Source: Tolypocladium sp. Sup5 PDA-1
Taxonomy: Eukaryota > Ascomycota > Sordariomycetes > Hypocreales > Ophiocordycipitaceae
Reading direction: 5' to 3'
Assembly: GCA_000750105.3 (NCBI GenBank)
Contig: JPHH03000057.1
Location: 62,001 to 126,000 of the forward strand
DNA: 64,000 nucleotides
Both the position numbers and the translations under genes were made by a program. Below the pieces are notes generated by a model. The model did not search any database. It had not been told where the DNA came from and saw nothing but the letters and a program-made list of their open reading frames with translations. This document shows positions 47,994-59,988 of this stretch, piece by piece (position 1 is the stretch's first letter; every line of letters starts with the position of its first letter).

Positions 47994-48438
47994 TGCCCTT
48001 GGTATGGAGTTTACGATTGCATTGCTGGACGTTGAATGGCGTTGTGACAAATAAAATAGATAGACTGGACTCGGAGCATAAGTTACATAGAGATGTACAT
48101 GGATTTAATGCTGCATTCGTACATGGCTGATTTGACGACTTGCGTTGTAAAAGAATGTCACTGTTTCGGTGCCACCAAGTATTTGTCATTGCATCCCGGC
48201 AGGGCTGGATCGGGGGAACGGCACGGAGGCATGCATGCGGTCGCACCTCTCCGCCCTCCGATCCGGCTTCGCTGCCCCGCGCGGCTCTGCCGAAGCGTAC
48301 AAAGGGACGTCACCTCATATTAATCGACGACCTCGGCCCATCTTCCTTTTCTTTCTCCCCCCCCCTATCCCTTCTTCTAATTGCCACATCTCCGTTCCTC
48401 CCCCTTTGATTCCCTTTTACATCCCGCACCTCACGGTG
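47994..48438. other. intergenic region MDN1 / isochorismatase-fold gene
   Basis: 445 bp with the MDN1 3' UTR and the next gene's leader. The last about 100 bp are C/T-rich. No gene was seen. Confidence 0.45.
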
Positions 48439-49419
48439 ATGAGCAGCCGCGCATCGACGTCACTCCGACGATTCGCCCGCCTCCACGCCACCGTGCTCGC
48501 GCACCCACAGGGTCTCGTTGCGCCCCGGCAGATAGCTCCGCTGCGGTCGTCGCACGGCCAGGTTCGCGCAATGGCTGGCTCCGCGCCCCCGACGGAGATG
48601 CGGTTCAGTGAGTTTTCCGCCGGTGCGAGATGCATGTATGGCACGCATGCATGGGACTGACAATTCGCGCAGAGAACCCCGCTATTTTGTTGGTGATCCC
48701 CGGTGGCACATGATGAGGCTCGTCGCGATGATGCGCGCGAGGCGAGGAGATGAGAGGCTGATGGGTTGACGCCGTCGTATAGCGTCTGCGACATGCAGGA
48801 AAAGTTCCGCAACGCCATCTACGAGTTTGACAGCATGTGCGTCCCCGTATCCCCCACGTCCATATCCTCAACACCACGCCAAGCATCACCAACCTCGGCT
48901 GACACCTCTCACAGCGTCACCACAACCACCAAGCTCCTCTCCTTCGCCGCCGCCCTCTCCATCCCCATCCACGCCACCACCCAGACCGTCGCCAAGCTCG
49001 GCCCAACCGTCCCCGCCCTCGCCGCCCTCCTCCCCGGCAAGCCCCTCGACAAGACCAAGTTCTCCATGCTCGTGCCCCAGCTCGCCGAAACCCTGCCCCC
49101 CGGCTCGCGCGTCGCCCTCGTCGGCATCGAGTCCCACATCTGCATCACCCAGACGGCGCTCGACCTGCGCGACGCCGGCCACGTGCCCTATGTGCTCGCC
49201 GACGCCGTCAGCAGCTGCAACAGGGGCGAGGTCGTCGTTGCGCTGGACCGCCTGAGGGCTGAGCCGGGTATCGTGGTTACCACGAGCGAGAGCTGGATGT
49301 ACGAGTGCCTGGGCGACGCCTCGCACCCGGCTTTCAAGAGCTTGTTTGGCGTCGTCAAGGGCGCCGTGGCCGATACGAGAAAGGTCCTCGAGTCGCTGCC
49401 CCCGACGTCCAAGATGTAG
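48439..49419 (+). CDS. isochorismatase-fold hydrolase, ISOC1/2-like
   Basis: Exons 48439-48607, 48673-48688 (16 nt), 48783-48836 and 48915-49419 give 247 aa. The tiny second exon is needed to give KNPAIFVCDMQEKFRNAIYE; its donor is GTTGGT. The cysteine-hydrolase triad can be placed as Asp65 (CDMQEKF), Lys126 (DKTKFSM) and Cys156 (ESHICITQT). The N-terminal about 45 residues are Arg/Ser/Ala/His-rich without acidic residues (MSSRASTSLRRFARLHATV), suggesting a mitochondrial presequence added to the usual about 200-aa ISOC domain. Start at the next Met (near 48570) would give the short, presumably cytosolic form. The substrate is unknown; true isochorismate is unlikely in this context. Confidence 0.85.
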
Positions 49420-49694
49420 AAGCAGTACATCTTATAGTACGAATGATAAAACTATGTGTATGAATGCCGCATCTTAAACGCACACGTGACGACACCTGAA
49501 CAAGGAGAGCCGCAACTCCTCAACGAGGCGTCACTCAAGACCAGGTTCGACACACACAGTCACAAGTGTGTGAGATTACGACTCGGGTCCTTGTCCGAAT
49601 GTGAATTGCCTCCTCTAACGTCTACAACTCCAACAACAGTTGTATACATAGTCTATGGCCACAAAAAGGAGAGGCCCATCTCCAACTCCAATTC

Positions 49695-51618
49695 TTAGTC
49701 CCCAGCCCCTGTCGATGTCTTAGGCGGTCCCTTGGAATTGGAAGGCGGCGGCGTCATCCACGAAAACGCCGACGCCACCCCAACCGGGTTGGCAGCTCTC
49801 GGCAACGTGGCCGCGTTTCCCTTGTCGCGGCTTGCCGTCTGATGCTTCAATTCGGTCCCCGAGCTGACCGTGCGTTTCGTATCCCACCGGCTACCCCCAT
49901 TTACAGCGCCTGCCGTGTCTCCGCTGACGCTGACCTGGCTCTTGCGGCGACCCTCAGAAGACTTGGATGGCAATGGCGGCTCGTACGAAGCACCGGTCCT
50001 GGCTGACGTTGAGCTCGACTTGAGCGGCCTCAGGACCTTCATGTTCCGACCACCACGCGATGTTGCAGGCTGATATCCACTGAGCGAACCGCCTTCTCGC
50101 TGCGATCCTTCCGGTCCGCTGCCAGCCCCTTGCCGCCACGACCCCCAAATTCCGGACGACGTCGAAGACTCGCGCCGCGACGTTTCTGACGTAGTGGAGC
50201 CGTCTTTGCCGCCATGCTCAGAGTCGTTGGCGTCTCGGCCAGGCTTCTCACTCTCGCCGCCGTAGTCAGACGTTCCGCTCGCCGCCGTAGATTTGTGAGA
50301 CTCAACGTGCGATCCCATCGGAGAGACTGGTCGGTGGGTTTCATCATGTCCTCGATGGGGGGCAGATGAGTCTTCACTAAGTATCCTATTGTTCGACGTG
50401 TTACCGTCGCCCAACACGAACGGGGTGGCATTTGCATTCAACTTGGGCTTTTCAGGAACCATGTTTGCGGTGCAGATGTGCCGAAAAATGCCATCGTCTT
50501 CGGGTCGCACGAAAGGGACTTGGAGACGGTCTCGCTCACTCCCATACAGAACCATCTTGTTCTGGGAGAAGAGGATGTCGGCAGAGTGTGCTCTGAGCGC
50601 GTCGCTTCCGATGTAGATGCGGATCTCCTTTCGCTCGTCGCCCTGTCCCGGCTGCTCCACTCCCGTTACTTCGAACAAGACTGTCATGAACGGGACCGAG
50701 CCGTTCGGTGTTCCATTCTTGCCATTATGCTGGGTGACCACTGCCTCTGCCAGATACACATTCATCCTTGCGTGGTAGACGCCGTCAACATCTCGCTCGA
50801 CCTCGTCCAGGAAATCCAGCTCCTTGAGGAGAGACAAGTCGACAATAGACTTTTGGGATCCAGTGCAAATGTCTGCGTACAGGAGGGTGTCGTGGGCGTA
50901 GTTTGTCGTCAACCAGCATCGAATAATCGAGGGCACGGTGCCTAGGACATATAGCGACACCGGAGGTGCAGGTATGTCGAAGGATGAGCTATCGCCGTCG
51001 CCAGCTGCAAAGTTGGTGTCTAGCCCGAGACTGCTTGCGCGGCCGGAAGCAATAGAATGATGTGAATGCACCGAGTGTCCCGCTGAGCTGTGCCTGCCGT
51101 CTGACTTGTGGGAGAGAGAACGTTCCATCATGAGGCCGCTCCCTGGCCGGATCGGACCAAACTCCCCCGAATGTCGATTGCTCTGCCCACCCCAACTGGA
51201 CCCGTGCAGTGCACTCTCATCGAAGCGAACGCTATTGGCTCGTGAGGCAGCACCGCGCCGGACAGGCTCCTCCTCGGCTGGACCTAGATGTAGGGAGCCA
51301 AGGAGCTGCTCCCCTTGCTCATCCAGATCATCAAACATGTCATTGTGCGGGATCTGAACAGGTCCTGACAGGGCACGATTAGACCATGAAGTTCATGGGA
51401 CAGGTAATGGGAGATCAGGATATACCTTGCTGAGGTGTCCCTCCAAGCACGCCGGGAAAGGGAGAGTTCCACACCGACTTCAGCGCAGAATCATCCGCGT
51501 GGCGTTTCTCAAGTCGCAATATTCGCTCGGCATGGTTTGTCTGCGTGTACTGGACTTGCTTGACTTCCATCTGCAAGTTGTAGATTTCTTCGCGAGAAAT
51601 TGGGAAGCGCGGATCCAT
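49695..51618 (-). CDS. uncharacterised fungal protein, 620 aa
   Basis: Exons 51618-51426 and 51364-49695, with a 61-nt intron. The start MDPRFPISREEIYNLQMEVK opens an N-terminal coiled coil of about 55 residues (KQVQYTQTNHAERILRLEKR). After a Ser/His-rich linker comes one compact hydrophobic domain of about 190 residues: SLYVLGTVPSIIRCWLTTNY, DTLLYADICTGSQKSIVDL, YHARMNVYLAEAVVTQ, then VPFMTVLFEVTG, IRIYIGSDALRAHSADILF and MVLYGSERDRLQVPFVRPED. The C-terminal half is low-complexity S/T/G. I cannot name a family or a catalytic motif. Similar proteins in Sordariomycetes are, as I recall, sometimes labelled as ubiquitin hydrolases, but no Cys/His boxes of that family are visible here. Confidence 0.75.
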
Positions 51619-52465
51619 CCCCGATGACAAGTTGATAGAAGAACCACCGTGTGATTTCGTCAAGGCGGTCAAGGCGATGCGACGATAGCAAGCGGAACAA
51701 GCCGACGGCACAGGGCAATTGATGGGGGCTGCAAGGAGAAGTCGAGAAGCCTCCTGTCGGCTGCAGGGGATTACACTGCGGCTAGGATTTCAGTTCCCAT
51801 GAAAGCTGCAGTGCGTTCGCTTGGCTAACGCAAAAAAGCTTCGTGGTGCGTGCGGCTCCGCTGACCTCGATCCCTTTGGAGTCAGTTCACGAGGTCCACC
51901 CTCCTCCGCCACATGCGCAGGCAAGGACCACGAGCGGGTTCCTGACGGGGACGCCTCAGTTTGCGTGGTAGGTACCCGGGGGTCTTCAGAAGGGACGTAT
52001 GTCGTGCAGCTATGCGGTGTCTCGGAGTGTAGGCGAGGGTCGTCGTATTTGTTGCAGGGGTTGACGAACGGCGAGATCGATCAACGCGGCTCCGAAATCG
52101 TGAGCAGGAGATGTTGAGACAAGGGTTCTCTCGTTTACGAAGACTCGAGGCGTTTGCCAAATTGAGTATAGGAATAAATCGGAGGAGAGGTCCTGTGACC
52201 TGGAGGCGGTCGTGCGACGCAAAGCGGAGTGTTGTCGTCGAAGGGATTTGTCGGCGGCGAAGGAGATCGACGCGGAGTGGTAGGGGCGATATTGTCGGGG
52301 AAGAGGGGGGGATGGTGCACGGTCGAGATTGAGGAGCAAGAAGAGAGAGGATTCTTGAACAGAGATGGCAGTGCGAGGTGCTGGACGGGTCGAAGTTGCT
52401 AGTTGTGGAAGCCTGCGTCGCGTAATACGCGATGTGCGAAAGTCGAAGGTCGGATGCTGGATGCT

Positions 52466-52486
52466 GGAGGTTGGAGGTTGGAGGTT
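52466..52486. repeat. GGAGGTT x3 tandem repeat
   Basis: Three perfect heptamers, preceded by two copies of GGATGCT. Confidence 0.9.
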
Positions 52487-52716
52487 GGATCGTTGATGAT
52501 GAACGGCAGGTGTGCAGGAGGTCAGGAAGGCTACCTGCTCCTTCTCCGGGCTCCTCACTGGTTCGGCCTGGAACGCGCTACTGCCTTTGGCGTGGCTCGC
52601 AGGGAAGGAGCCTGCAGCTGGACGAGCTAGTGGGTCTGCAGTGCTGCGTTGTGGAAGGCACGTTCGCCGTCGTACAGTACCAAAGTACCCAGCAGTGGTC
52701 CAGAAGGTAGGTACGA

Positions 52717-52729
52717 GGTACGAAGTACC
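52717..52729. repeat. palindrome GGTACGAAGTACC
   Basis: Inverted repeat GGTAC-GAA-GTACC, the reverse complement of the core found at 22524-22536. It is flanked by further partial copies (AAGTACC at 52684, GGTAGGTAC at 52706). Confidence 0.85.
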
Positions 52730-52825
52730 ATTCCTCTCTCATCAACCAGAGCCGTAATTGTTTCTCAACAATAGTCTGTCTACCTTTATAGGTATGCCTC
52801 TTCCCACGCACATCTCTCATAAATC

Positions 52826-52879
52826 GTCTATCTGGTCTATCTGGTCTATCTGGTCTATCTGGTCTATCTGGTCTATCTG
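52826..52879. repeat. minisatellite GTCTATCTG x6
   Basis: Six perfect 9-bp copies followed by a broken one (GTCTTCAAC). It lies just past the 3' end of the IAH1-like gene. There are no spacers, so it is not a CRISPR array. Copy number probably varies between strains. Confidence 0.95.
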
Positions 52880-52939
52880 GTCTTCAACCACACCCGCCAG
52901 CCTTGTACCAAAGTCAGTCCACGGCCTTTGCTCGACCAC

Positions 52940-53903
52940 CTACTCGAGAGGATTCATCACCCGCCAGTCAGGAAACAAATAGCCGGTCCTGTCGCCATCG
53001 GGCAAGTTGAGCCACTCCTGGCCAATGTGCGGTTTAACTTGCTCGTACAGGACCCTGTATGCATCTCCGCTCATGTGAATACCGTCTGGAAGCAGCTGGT
53101 CCAGCCCACCTTGCTTTCCATTCTCGGGAGACCCCAGCCATGGTCCTCCCGCTTGGTAGTCGTTTGGCGCCATGGCTATGGCCTTGTCCATGATAGCTTG
53201 CCATAAATCGACCAGAACGACACCAGAGTTCTCTCGCGCCACTTCGCGTGCCTTTTCCGAGTACGACGCGCTGATGTTAAATGTGCGGATTGCCGAGGAA
53301 TGCCCCTCTTCCATGTCAAGCTTGGTGACCTTGATCTGGTCCACTGGCGGAGGAGTAACCAGCAGGATCTTGGGTTTATGCGCTTGTACGTGAGGATGAG
53401 TGACGATTTTGGTCAAGTTCTTCTTGTATTCGTCGATTGGGACGTGCTGCGACGTAGTCGGCAATGGGATCACAGAATCGTTCGTTCCGAGCAGGACAAT
53501 CTGATGCCTTTGTGAGTACGAAGAACAGGCGGGGATAAGACTCAAGGGCCGATGCTTACGAGGTATTTGATCTTTGGCGACGACTCCGTGGGTTCGGGGA
53601 AGATGTCATGGAGATGCTTCACAAAATTGGCCGTGTTCCAGCCCGAAAAGCCGCGGTTAACTACATCGAGTCGCCGAATGTAGCCTGAGAAGTCAGCATG
53701 AGGCCGGTAACCGTAGGATGGAGCGTGGCGGGTATCATACGGGTCTGAAGCGCCGCCTGAAATGAGAAGCCGTTTTGAAGATCCACAGAGAACTGCAGCA
53801 GCGAGTCGCCGAGGAGGACGATCTGAGGGTAGGGGATCTGACGCAGAGTAAGAGGTTGGACCGCTAACAAGGCTGCGAGATAGGTAAGTCAACTTACAGC
53901 CAT
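52940..53903 (-). CDS. IAH1: SGNH/GDSL esterase, isoamyl acetate hydrolase-like
   Basis: Proposed exons 53903-53898 (ATG GCT only), 53837-53741, 53684-53560 and 53500-52940 give 262 aa. Introns are 60, 56 and 59 nt. The SGNH blocks are all present: GDSLLQFS (Ser), GFSGWNT (Gly), LLGTNDS (Asn) and DGIHMS (Asp-x-x-His). This matches the Iah1 subgroup, whose yeast member hydrolyses acetate esters such as isoamyl acetate. No signal peptide is seen, so it is probably intracellular. The 6-nt first coding exon is the least certain part: the open frame runs on upstream of exon 2 as LLAVQPLTLRQ but has no ATG there, and MA|IPYPQIVLLGDS fits the family best. Confidence 0.85.
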
Positions 53904-54463
53904 TGCACGTGTAAGGGCACAAAGAGTCAAGCCTTAATATAAAGTACCTCGGTGGTGCATGAATGTCTGGAGGAAGTGTCAGAGGCGGGGAAGCACTCTA
54001 ACTTGAAGGCCTCGCGGCATTCGCCGGCCCAGGGCATTGGAGCGCCGTGAGCCAGATGCTCTACGGCATGACGAGCAAACACGTGCATGTTCTTGCAGTA
54101 TCTGCATGTACGAAATGACGCGATATGGCGTCCAATCACGCTGTGACGCTACATACACACCATGCTTCCCGTCCATCCATGATCTGGATTTCAATCAAAC
54201 ATGGCCGAAATGTGGGGTTCCAAAGCATCGTCACCGGCGACGACGCTTCGGTGGTGGATGGACCCCTGGCTGGCGCCGTTCTTATCGATAAGACATCCTG
54301 CCTCCGCCGCCGTCTTTTTTCCCCAGTACAAAAAAAATTCGGTGCAAGTCCCGACGTTAAGCTGCACGAAAGGCTTCACCTTGCTGTTGAGACGGGTCGC
54401 CATCATCGCCCACCCAGTTGCTGCGCTCAGCTCCAGGCCAAAAAGCCTCGAAGACTTGCAACC
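53904..54463. promoter_or_regulatory. divergent upstream region IAH1-like / UTP10
   Basis: 560 bp between opposite starts. Open frames here are shadows. No motif was assigned with confidence. Confidence 0.4.
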
Positions 54464-57400
54464 ATGGCGACTTCTCTCGCCGCGCAGTTGGCGCAGGTTG
54501 CCGCCAACTCCAAGGCCACGCTCAACGTCAAGGCGCAAAAGGCTGCCCACTCCAAGTCTCTCATCTGGGAGGCCCGAGTCGCCGCCACCCAAAGCTACCA
54601 GACACTCTACACTACGTGTTACCCAGGATTCGAGGAGCTCTGCCAGCTAGATGCCCGATTCGCGCGATTTCGCTCGACCATCTTCAGCGAAGAGAGCCAG
54701 GACCAAGATCGAACCCAGCTCACGGCCGCCGAGAATGAAGAGCTGGGCCGCCAGGTTGAAGCCTTTCTGCGCCTGGCGGGCAGCCGACTGAGATTGATGC
54801 CGGCAATAAAGGCAATTGAGTGGCTGATACGTCGCTTTCGGTACGTGACAAGACTTGCGGCTTAGCATTTTGAGAAGCTAACATGTCGCCCGACCAGTAT
54901 TCACGAGGAGAACACTGTCATTCTGCTCATGACCTTCCTCCCGTACCATTCCATCCCCACCTTTGCGACTCTACTGTCAATCCTCCCCGCGCGAATTCCC
55001 CACGAGTTTCGATTCCTCGACCCCTACGTCCGGTCTCTCACGCCTCCGCCGAGATCCGTCCTCGTTCACCAGGCCATCCACCATCCCGAGTTTCTGTCTT
55101 CCGTGTCAGAGTACACACTCGAGTCATGCCGAAAACAATACCAGTACCCAGCTCTCATCACCTTCTGGGGCGGCCTCATGACCGAGGCTGTGAATGGAAT
55201 ACTCGACAGGACAAGGTCTGGGCGCGCTGCCGTGCAGAGCGAAAATACCCAAGCCCTCCTTCACAGGGTGGGCCCCATCTTTGCCGAATCCTTGGTCATG
55301 AAGAAGATTCCGAGTCTTCAGATCGCATCATACATGGCACTGGCCATATTCGTATCCAAGGCAAGCCTAGAAGATGTGGCCGTCACCGCTTTCATGCAGC
55401 AGACGGTGTATGGCTGGACAAACGACACCGTTAGGCCCGGGCTCGTATCTCTAGCCATAATGGCCCAGTTCAGATCCGCGAAGCAGATGAATGCCAAGGT
55501 CACCAAGGCTCTTATGAAGGTTTCGGACATCGGGCCCCTCCTGGTTGAGATTGGCCAAGAGCGGAGAGTCGACAAATTGGCAAACGGACTTTGCTTGGCT
55601 CTGATCGAGAGGTTCACGAAGAAGGGCGACTCGCGCGGGCTTCCAACGATCATGGCAATTCTCAGCAGCCAGATTCTCAAGGAGAAGCAGATTGCCGTCA
55701 TTTTTAAGTCGCTACTTCTGACCGCCCTGAAGCTCGATGACAACAACGACGAGGATGGTGCACTCCGGAGAGAACTTGGTTCTGCCTTGATTTCTCTGTC
55801 TCAAACTCCTGGCAAATCTGGCGACATTATACAGTCAGTTATCCAGGAAGTCGAATTCGACATTGAGGAGTTGGAGATGAAGCTGGACCTGTCGTTCCGC
55901 GCCAGGAAGTTGCCCGATGCTGGTACCGAGGACGGTGCCACATCCCAGGTTACCAACCAACCCAAGCGACTCCAGGACCTGGAAGCTGCCGTGGACGAGC
56001 TGTCCGCTCGCAAGGACTCGCTGTCGTCTTGCCTGCTGCCGCAGCCCAACGAAATCTTCGACGAGTTTAGCCACCTATTCTTCACTATTGTATCCGAGCA
56101 GTCCCAGAATGCTGCGGCCCTCACGAAATTCGACGAGAGCCCCAAACTTCGCCGACAAACTGCTTTCAAAGACTGCACGTATTGCAGCTTCTTCATCCGA
56201 ATTTGGTGTGGCCCTTACCCAGCGCTAGCACGAATGGCGGCATTGAATATGGTCAAAAACAGGCTCAAGGCTGGTGATGAAGGCAAGGTGGACGTTCAAG
56301 CCCTCGTACCTTACTGTGTTGCAGCTCTCAGTGATCCATCCAAACGGGTTCGTCAGGCGGCAGCGGATTTGATCACCGTGTTGACCAGCCTCAATTCTCC
56401 GCCCGTACCGAAATCCATGCAAGTCTGGGGTTCAGGCTCACTATACGGGAAGTCGAAAGACAATACGTCCCTCGGAGCAGATGTGGCGGCAAGGATGCTC
56501 CATTTGCAGATCCTGCCAAGCGTCGAAGAATGCGTCATGGACCCAGAACACATTTCTTCGATTATCAAGTCTGCCGTCGAGCAGGGCAAATACCAAGTTG
56601 CCCCACAGCCCGCCCTCGACAAGAAGGACCACATGGACAAGACGGCTCGGTTAGCAGTCTTATCATTCTTCGCCTCTCACGCAACTTCAACACCTCTTGT
56701 CATGGTCAAGAAGAGACTGCTAAAGTCTCTTAACGAGATCCGAGGCGTTGGTGCCACGACACGAACCCAGGTGCTCTTGCCTACCTTGCAATGGTGGACG
56801 AACCTGACCGAGGAGGAAACTGCGGAGATTTGCCGCTCTGAACAACTTGACAGGGCAGAGCTGGATTCCCGATTCGTGGACATTGTCGTCTCCAATGACG
56901 CTGCTGGAGTGGAATTCCTGTTCAAGGTTCTCAAGGACCCTTCCAGGAGAGAAAAGACAGGCCTCATGCGTGCCATATTTGCCCGGATCAGAAAGACGTG
57001 GCCGGCCATGAAGGATGAGTCCAAGTTTACGGTGGCGGAGCAATTTTTGGATATTTCACAGGAGCCATCGTCATCAGGAGATTCCGACATTGTGCCGGGA
57101 GAAGCAGCCGATGTGCTCCGAGCCGTTCCTCTCACCACGGATATCCTGTCTTTCTTCCTCGACTCTGTCCAGACCGGCACCAAGATGATCACGGAGCCCC
57201 CGCCAAACAAGCGACGACGCACGAGCTCGTCAGACGGCAACCGCGGCAAAATAACTCAAGTGACCCCTGAGTTGAGCCAAGCTTTGCGAAAGGTCACCTT
57301 CGTGCTGCAGCTTGTCGAGAACTCGGACCCTGTATCGCACCCTGAACTCCTGGATGGCTTGTTCACCGCCTTGTCAGAACTTCAGCACTTTAGAACAGTC

Positions 57401-59988
57401 GTTGGTTCGGAGCTTGGATATCTTCAGAACTTGATACTGCGGAGTCTCTTGGCCATGATGCCGGCCTATAGAGCGAACAAGGACCTAAAGATTGACAGCT
57501 CTGGCGGTTACGGAGATTTGCTTGTTAACTGTATTCAAAAGTCATCCAGTCCTGTGGTTCAGAATGCCGCCTTGCTTCTGGTCGCCAACCTCGCAACGAC
57601 GGCGCCAAACCTGGTCTTGCACAGCGTCATGCCCATCTTTACGTTTATGGGAACATCTGTTCTTCGGCAGAGCGATGACTACTCTGCCCATGTCGTGGCG
57701 CAGACCATCAAGGAGGTCGTTCCCCCGTTGATCGAATCACTGCGAAAAGGACAAAAGAGTCCTGTGGCTGGGGCATGCGATATTCTCGTCAGCTTCACAA
57801 CAGCGTATGAGCACATTCCAGCACACAGGAGACAAGGCTTATTCGTGGCTTTGGTGGAAACCCTAGGTTCGCGAGACTTTCTCTTCGCGCTGATCAGCAT
57901 GCTGGTGGACCGATACGACACCAGCGACGCTCTGCTTCACTTTGTTGTTGATCTTCTCAACAACTTCAACATCGACATCCAGCTTGAGACGTTTGTCAAA
58001 CTTGTGGATCTCGTCTCTGACCTGTTCAAGCCAAAGCCCGGCATCTCCTTTGTTCTGTTGGGCATTGGCGAAGACGGAGAGGATAAGGATATCGGCAAGA
58101 TTGCCCTGCGTCAACTTTCAGCATTCCCCACCTTCCTGTCGAACAAGAAGCTCAAGTCTCAGATTGGAAAGCTAGCGGATCGCGATGATATGGAAGCGTC
58201 AGAAGTACGCGAGCTGTATGCGAACCTGCTCGAGAACATCCTGTTGTTGGCAGACACGGTCAAGGCGAATAAGGTTCTCCATGGACGATGCGGCGCCGCG
58301 CTCTCAAACCTGTTGAACCTGCTCTCGATTGGCGAGTTCATCAAAGCCGTCGAGAAACTGCTTGACAGGCAAGACATGGGTCTCCGTCAAAAGGTCCTCC
58401 GAGCTCTGGAAGTGCGCGTGGACGCGGAAAGCAACACGGACCCGGCGTCGAGAAAGGCACTGTTGGCCTTCTTGCCACAGCTCACTGCTGCCGTCAGAGA
58501 GTCCAGCGACATTCGCTACAAGCACACTGCAGTCACTTGTGTGGACAAGATTGCAGAGAAGTACGGCAAGAAGGACATCGAGGCGGTTGTTGCGGCCGCA
58601 GCGACGATTGCCGGAGAGCACTGTCTCGGGCAGGAGGAGAAGCGACTTCGTGTCATGGCTCTGCTCTGTCTCACGTCTCTCGTAGACGTGCTGCAGGACG
58701 CTATTGTGCCTGTACTACCTGTTGCCATTCCGCAGGCAGTTGCGTACCTTGACGAAAGCTTGCAAGGCGAAGCTCCAGACGAGGAGCTTCACTCTGCCTG
58801 CTATGGGTTCTTCAGCGCCCTGGCGGAGCATCTCCCGTACATGTTGTCGACCTACACAGACCGAGTGCTGGAGGTATCCAACAAATCGGCCGAGGCCGGC
58901 CTTGACGACGAGACAAATGAGAGCCGGACAGGCTGTCTTGGATTCCTTGCCAAGCGACTGGACGCCAAGGACATTTTCACGAGTTTGGAGAGGAACTGGG
59001 AGAAGGCGTTTTCTGCAGGGTTCTCGGTAAGGCGCAATATCACATGCTGTGGGGATAATGAATTGCTAACGAAGACACACAGGCAATCTTGGAGTACCTT
59101 GACGTCTTGGGGGTAGCGATCGACAAGCACCCGAAGTCTGGCATAACGAAAAATGCCACGTTGTTGTCCAGCATCTTGCTCAAGACATTCGACGTGCGTC
59201 GCCGAGTGCATGCCGCGGGCGACAAGGGCGAGACTGTGCTTCGGCAAGTCGTCAAGGTCGAAACAAGCGTGAACGACAAGGCTCTGAAAATGATCTACAA
59301 GCTGAACGACGCCGCTTTCCGGCCCATTTTCGTCCAGGTGATCGAGTGGACTGCCTCTGGGTTGCCAAAGTCCGACAAAACGGGCCGAGCTCTTCGGCAA
59401 TACAGTGTCTACGGCTTTGTGCAGACCTTTTTCGGACAGCTCAAGTCGATTGTGACCAACTACGCGACATATGTCGTTGACGACGCCGTCAAGGTTCTCA
59501 GCACGGTCAACATCAAGGTCGCCGAGGAGCGGGAGCTTTGGAATCGGGTTCTCAAGACGTTGGCAACGTGCTTTGAGCACGACCAAGACGACTTCTGGCA
59601 GGCGCCATCGCACTTTGGAGCGATCGCTCCAGTGCTGATGGAGCAGTTCCTCCACGCAGGGTCCGCGGACGTTGTCGAGGACCTGGTGCCCGCGGTGGTC
59701 GAGCTGGCTGGAGCGGCCGACTCGCAAGCCCATCAAAAGGAGCTCAACTCGGCACTGCTGAAGCACCTCAAATCAGAGCAGACGGCAGTGCGGCTGGCTG
59801 CGGTCAAGTGCGAGCAGGCACTGACGGACCGCCTGGGAGAGGAGTGGCTGTCGATGCTGCATGAGATGCTGCCTCGGATCAGCGAGCTGCAAGAAGACGA
59901 CGACGAGGTGGTGGAGAGGGAGACGCACCGGTGGATTGTCAAGATTGAAGGAGTGCTGGGTGAGAGTCTAGACGCGATGCTGCAGTAA
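54464..59988 (+). CDS. UTP10: U3 snoRNA-associated protein 10 (HEATR1/BAP28 family)
   Basis: Exons 54464-54840, 54898-59026 and 59083-59988 give 1,803 aa, the usual Utp10 size. Introns are 57 and 56 nt with GCTAAC branch sequences. The family start MATSLAAQLAQVAANSKATL is clear; the junctions give RRFR|IHEENTVILLMTFLPYH and GFS|AILEYLDVLGVAIDKH. The whole protein is helical repeat (HEAT-like), with a basic KRRRTSSSDGNRGK patch near residue 890 that could be a nuclear localisation signal. The C-terminal region corresponds to the BP28CT domain. Utp10 belongs to the t-UTP (UtpA) subcomplex of the small-subunit processome, binds nascent 35S pre-rRNA and is needed for 18S rRNA production and rDNA transcription in the nucleolus. 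Confidence 0.95.

Larger units (their letters stand above)
51619..52939. other. 1.3-kb repeat-bearing upstream region of the 620-aa protein gene
   Basis: No gene is supported. The region contains GGAGGTT x3 (52466-52486), the GGTACGAAGTACC palindrome (52717-52729) among further GGTAC/AAGTACC pieces, and a 9-bp minisatellite (52826-52879). The right end is also the 3' flank of the IAH1-like gene. Confidence 0.5.

Noticed and set aside
52826..52879. CRISPR-like repeat
   Set aside because: The units are directly adjacent with no spacers, and this is a eukaryotic genome.
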